From positions 1 to 8,788 of the forward strand of contig DFFT01000023.1 in the NCBI GenBank assembly GCA_002372325.1: 8,788 nt of DNA. Reading direction: 5' to 3'. The position numbers were made by a program, and so were the translations under genes. Shown here piece by piece: positions 6,250 through 8,788 of the stretch. Below the pieces are notes generated by a model. It saw only the letters and a list, made by a program, of their open reading frames with translations, was not told where the DNA came from and did no database searches. How positions within the stretch are numbered: the stretch's first letter is position 1; the number at the start of each line of letters is the position of its first letter. This DNA is from Succinivibrionaceae bacterium UBA3769 (GTDB taxonomy: Bacteria > Pseudomonadota > Gammaproteobacteria > Enterobacterales > Succinivibrionaceae).

Positions 6250-6819
6250 TCAGGAGATAAAGCTCTCCCAGTCTTTCCAGGATACATAGGAGGTGCCATT
6301 GATGGTCATGGAGATATCGCCGAGGTAAAAAACGGCGCTTCTCACTTCGTTGTTCCCTCGCAATCCGGCATACCTTCTAGTATTTCCTGCCAGTTTTGCG
6401 TCCGGGGCATGGCGACTCGCTATTTCCATGGCAAAGGGATGATTCCAGTCAGCGATGGCAGGAACCTCAAAGCCGTATTTATCGCGGAAGAAAGAGAGCT
6501 GCGGGGCTTTGCCGGAATTAACCCGGTGCTTCAAAAACTCCGCTATGACAAAGGTTTCGATAACGGCTCCCTTGTGCCGGCTCAGGAGGAGCTCCTCCTT
6601 TGAAGCTATCCGGAGAAGATGGCACAGGAGACCGGAATCAGTAAAGTACAGCTTTGGGGTTTTCACAGGTTTCCTGCTGTGACTTCCGGTATCAGGCTCC
6701 AGAAAGTGAATGATGAAAGAGCCTTCCAGAATCGAAAGCCATTTTTCGATAGTAGGTGCGGAAACTCCCGCCTCCCGGGCGATGCTGTCCATGGAAAGAA
6801 GCTGACCGCTGTGATCCAA
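6250..6819 (-). pseudogene. Truncated DUF4143 ATPase, C-terminal part only
   Basis: This matches the C-terminal half of the widespread AAA-type ATP-binding proteins with a DUF4143 domain; the N-terminal ATPase with its Walker motifs is absent. Seen in order: a winged-helix-like part (SGQLLSMDSIAREAGVSAPTIEKWLSILE, residues 4-32), KTPKLYFTDSGLLCHLL (53-69), KGAVIETFVIAEFLK (83-97), the nuclease-like segment FFRDKYGFEV...MEI (110-133), and the ending VFYLGDISMTINGTSYVSWKDW. Where relatives usually have EVD and EIK, this copy has EVP (118-120) and EIA (132-134), suggesting decay. The frame is open upstream only to a stop at 6862-6864, and the first codon shown (6819-6817) is TTG without a ribosome site. 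Family similarity begins at about that point, so the gene was cut there, probably with the neighbouring insertion sequence. It is unlikely to be expressed as a working protein. Confidence 0.8.
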
Positions 6820-7035
6820 AGTTTGGTATCCGGAAAATCCAAATTTTTGTTTGCGGATAATCTAAGAGTGCGGTGCAAAAAGTCACCACCCCTTGGCCAA
6901 AAACACGAATCCTTAGTATCTGCAACTCGTTAACTTATTAATCAACAATGATAAACAAACCTTCTATGATCAATTGTCAGCTTTTATAGTATCGGCTATA
7001 ATACGTAATATAACCAGTATTGTAAGGTATCTACT
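6820..7035. mobile_element. Left noncoding part of the insertion sequence (end not fixed)
   Basis: This 216-base stretch lies between the truncated ATPase and the transposase. The left end of the element must be in it or at its edge. CCAAAGTTTGG (6816-6826) is a palindrome exactly at the break in the ATPase similarity. ACCACCCCTTGGC (6885-6897) shows partial resemblance to the reverse complement of 8748-8772, within the last 45 bases of the window, which includes ACCACACC then TTGGC after a gap. TTGGCCAA (6893-6900) is palindromic. None is strong enough to define the terminal repeat. Confidence 0.4.
6974..7002 (+). promoter_or_regulatory. Transposase promoter
   Basis: TTGTCA (6974-6979, 5/6) and a perfect TATAAT (6997-7002) are separated by exactly 17 bases, the best promoter in the window. 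The start would be near 7009. AAGG (7024-7027) lies eight bases before ATG 7036. An imperfect palindrome centred on TACGTA covers 6998-7011, overlapping the -10 and start site. Confidence 0.75.
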
Positions 7036-8784
7036 ATGGCTGCCCCCGTAAAATCCTGTTACAACACCAGTGTCGGAGAATTCCTTTTTGAGGATGACCC
7101 TGTATTTTCCGGTAAAGAGCACGAAGCCTTTCTGAAGTGCTGTGAACCCCTTTCGGTAATGAGAGTCTGTGTGAATGCAGCAGCCTCAGATTCTCTGGTC
7201 ACCGAGTTGGCGGCGTTTGCCAGAAAGCAGTATAACTACAAGGTTTATGGCGATGAAGACGTCCAGGAGAATAACAAGGGCGCCGGCAGATACCCCATCA
7301 GAATGCTCATTACCATACTGATACTAAAAGAACATTTGCATCTTTCCTTCCCGGAGACTGCCGAGAGAGCTCTGTACGACCTGAGATTTCGTTATGCTCT
7401 GGGTATTGAGGCTATCCACAAACCCGTTCCCGGAATGAGCACAATCAAGCATTTCTCCGGCATGGTGACCGCCTTCAACGAACACAAGACGGAAGAACTT
7501 GGAAAGAAATACAGCATCTGCAATGAGATGATCGCCAACCTCGCCGAGTCAACAATCAAATACTTTGATAAGCACAATTACACCGCCACGGTCAGACTTG
7601 ATTCCACACTGGTAGGTTCCAACATTTCCAGCCAGTCAAGGGTTGAGATTGTTACATCCGTGCTGCAGAGTTATATTGGAAAGCTTCAGTTTGAAGAAAT
7701 TTGCAAACTTTCTATCTACGGCACGGACGACTGGGACTTAATTCAGAAGGTTTTTAAAATCGGCGGACAGCGGATAACCTACGAAATTGAGGGGGCCGGG
7801 AAAGCGGTTATGCCGTGGCTTGGCTTCTGTTTCGATTCAATTGTCAAAGATGTTGAAGCGAAAACTGTGAAAGAAACTCCGGAGTATCTGATTTTGGAAC
7901 GTGTCTTCTATGAACAGTTTGCGCCGGACAAAGACGGAGTCTTGTCTCCCAAACCCGGAAAGGACATCAGTCCTGATTCACTGCAGAACCAGAACGATCC
8001 TGATGCTTCCTTCAGAAAGAAATATGCCACTCCGGTTCGCGGTGAAAGCGTCAATATTGCCGAAATCGTCGGAAAGCATGAAACAGTGACTGACGAGAAT
8101 GGCAACAAAGTCAAAATTCAAAAAGCTCCGCATGTGATAACCTCAGTCGATGTCCGTACCGCAACGGCAGATGACACGGAGTTTCTTGACCCTTCGGCTG
8201 ATGCGGCCATTAAGATAGCCAATGCCTGCGGCCACGAGGTGGACACGATTGAAGGGGATGGCGGTTATTCCGGAATTGACCAGAGAAAGAACATGGAAGA
8301 CAAGGGGCTGACTCTGGTAACAACCGAACTCAAGGGGAAGGAAGCTGCCTTTATCTACAGCCTTCAGGAAGACGGAACAGTCCTGGTAACGGACAGAAGC
8401 AATACTGACATCACCTATACGGCCGTTCCAGTTAACACCAGAGACGGCTCCAAAAAATGGAAATTCACAACGACTGATGAGAATGGCAAAGAGAAGACCC
8501 ATACCATCACCGAAAGAAATCTGGAAATCCAGAAAATCCGGGAGCTGCAAAAGGATATTCCCGCAGAGACCAAAAAGCTCCGCAACAATGTTGAGGCCTC
8601 CGTCAGGGAACTGAAGCGGGGCACATATAACGGGAAGGTCAGATACTGCGGAATAATCAGAATTCTGTTCTCCATGTCAGCTAAAGCAGTGGGGATCCAG
8701 ACAAGAAGAATTTTTAATTTCTGTAAACGGTATAGGATAGATCTGTCCGAATTATGCCAAAATTGGTGTGGTTGGTTAATTTAG
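7036..8784 (+). CDS. DDE transposase, IS1182-like
   Basis: This is a full-length 582-residue transposase that would cut and join the ends of its insertion sequence. The N-terminus has GKEHEAFLKCCEPLS (26-40) and a DUF772-type helical segment beginning YPIRMLITILILKEHL and ending RFRYALGI (86-124). The proposed catalytic triad is Asp189 in RLDSTLVGSN, Asp408 in EGDGGYSG and Glu520 in RNNVEASVRELK. DPDASFRKKY before the second Asp is also typical of the IS1182/IS5-like group. The reading frame has no interruption, a strong promoter and a clear ribosome site, so the element may be active. The stop is four bases from the window edge, so the right terminal repeat is not visible. The transposase class is certain; the family name is inferred from motifs and could be a neighbouring group. 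Confidence 0.85.
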   Translation: MAAPVKSCYNTSVGEFLFEDDPVFSGKEHEAFLKCCEPLSVMRVCVNAAASDSLVTELAAFARKQYNYKVYGDEDVQENNKGAGRYPIRMLITILILKEHLHLSFPETAERALYDLRFRYALGIEAIHKPVPGMSTIKHFSGMVTAFNEHKTEELGKKYSICNEMIANLAESTIKYFDKHNYTATVRLDSTLVGSNISSQSRVEIVTSVLQSYIGKLQFEEICKLSIYGTDDWDLIQKVFKIGGQRITYEIEGAGKAVMPWLGFCFDSIVKDVEAKTVKETPEYLILERVFYEQFAPDKDGVLSPKPGKDISPDSLQNQNDPDASFRKKYATPVRGESVNIAEIVGKHETVTDENGNKVKIQKAPHVITSVDVRTATADDTEFLDPSADAAIKIANACGHEVDTIEGDGGYSGIDQRKNMEDKGLTLVTTELKGKEAAFIYSLQEDGTVLVTDRSNTDITYTAVPVNTRDGSKKWKFTTTDENGKEKTHTITERNLEIQKIRELQKDIPAETKKLRNNVEASVRELKRGTYNGKVRYCGIIRILFSMSAKAVGIQTRRIFNFCKRYRIDLSELCQNWCGWLI

Positions 8785-8788
8785 TTTG

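Noticed and set aside
6885..6897. Left terminal inverted repeat of the IS
   Set aside because: The match to the reverse complement of the right edge needs a four-base gap and includes a mismatch. The true right end is outside the window.
1..8788. CRISPR array, tRNA or rRNA genes, or a multi-gene defence system
   Set aside because: No regularly spaced repeats, cloverleaf or rRNA sequence is seen. The only defence-linked gene is the single broken Rpn nuclease.

Overview
The window looks like a piece of a gammaproteobacterial chromosome carrying mobile-element debris. AsnRS is 466 residues, the same length as my recollection of the E. coli enzyme, and very similar to it in motifs. CorA has the gammaproteobacterial GMN...MPEL ending, and the Nudix protein resembles YfcD. 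The Rpn-type protein with its acidic DEDDEDELIVLVEAQSTW stretch and the DUF4143 remnant are kinds of gene common in gut anaerobes. My best guess is a Succinivibrionaceae-like bacterium; this is inference from protein style, not a database result.

Layout. (1) 1-1215: an Rpn-family PD-(D/E)XK nuclease gene with its own promoter and intrinsic terminator, broken by a +1 frameshift near 359-362. An in-frame ATG with a perfect GGAGG would still give an 80-residue C-terminal protein, matching the arrangement reported for intragenic Rpn antitoxins. (2) 1216-1571: a gene-free gap. (3) 1572-2525: corA (+), convergent with 2585-3085: a YfcD-like Nudix hydrolase (-). (4) 3086-3407: a divergent regulatory region with several inverted repeats, one enclosing a TATAAT box. 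(5) 3408-3860 and 3950-4549: a small lipoprotein and a two-pass membrane protein, both unrecognised and probably cotranscribed. (6) 4550-6236: asnS with a promoter, a terminator-like leader hairpin and a downstream terminator. (7) 6250-6819 (-): the C-terminal part of a DUF4143-type ATPase, lacking its AAA+ half. (8) 6820-8788: an insertion sequence with a strong promoter and a complete 582-residue DDE transposase. Its right end lies outside the window.

Functionally, corA (Mg2+ uptake), yfcD and asnS are housekeeping genes. The flanks are accessory: a nuclease pseudogene with a possibly surviving antitoxin on the left, and an ATPase fragment next to an IS on the right. The observations I rate highest are the intact intragenic Rpn start downstream of a disabling frameshift, the inverted repeat around the lipoprotein promoter, and the asnS leader hairpins.
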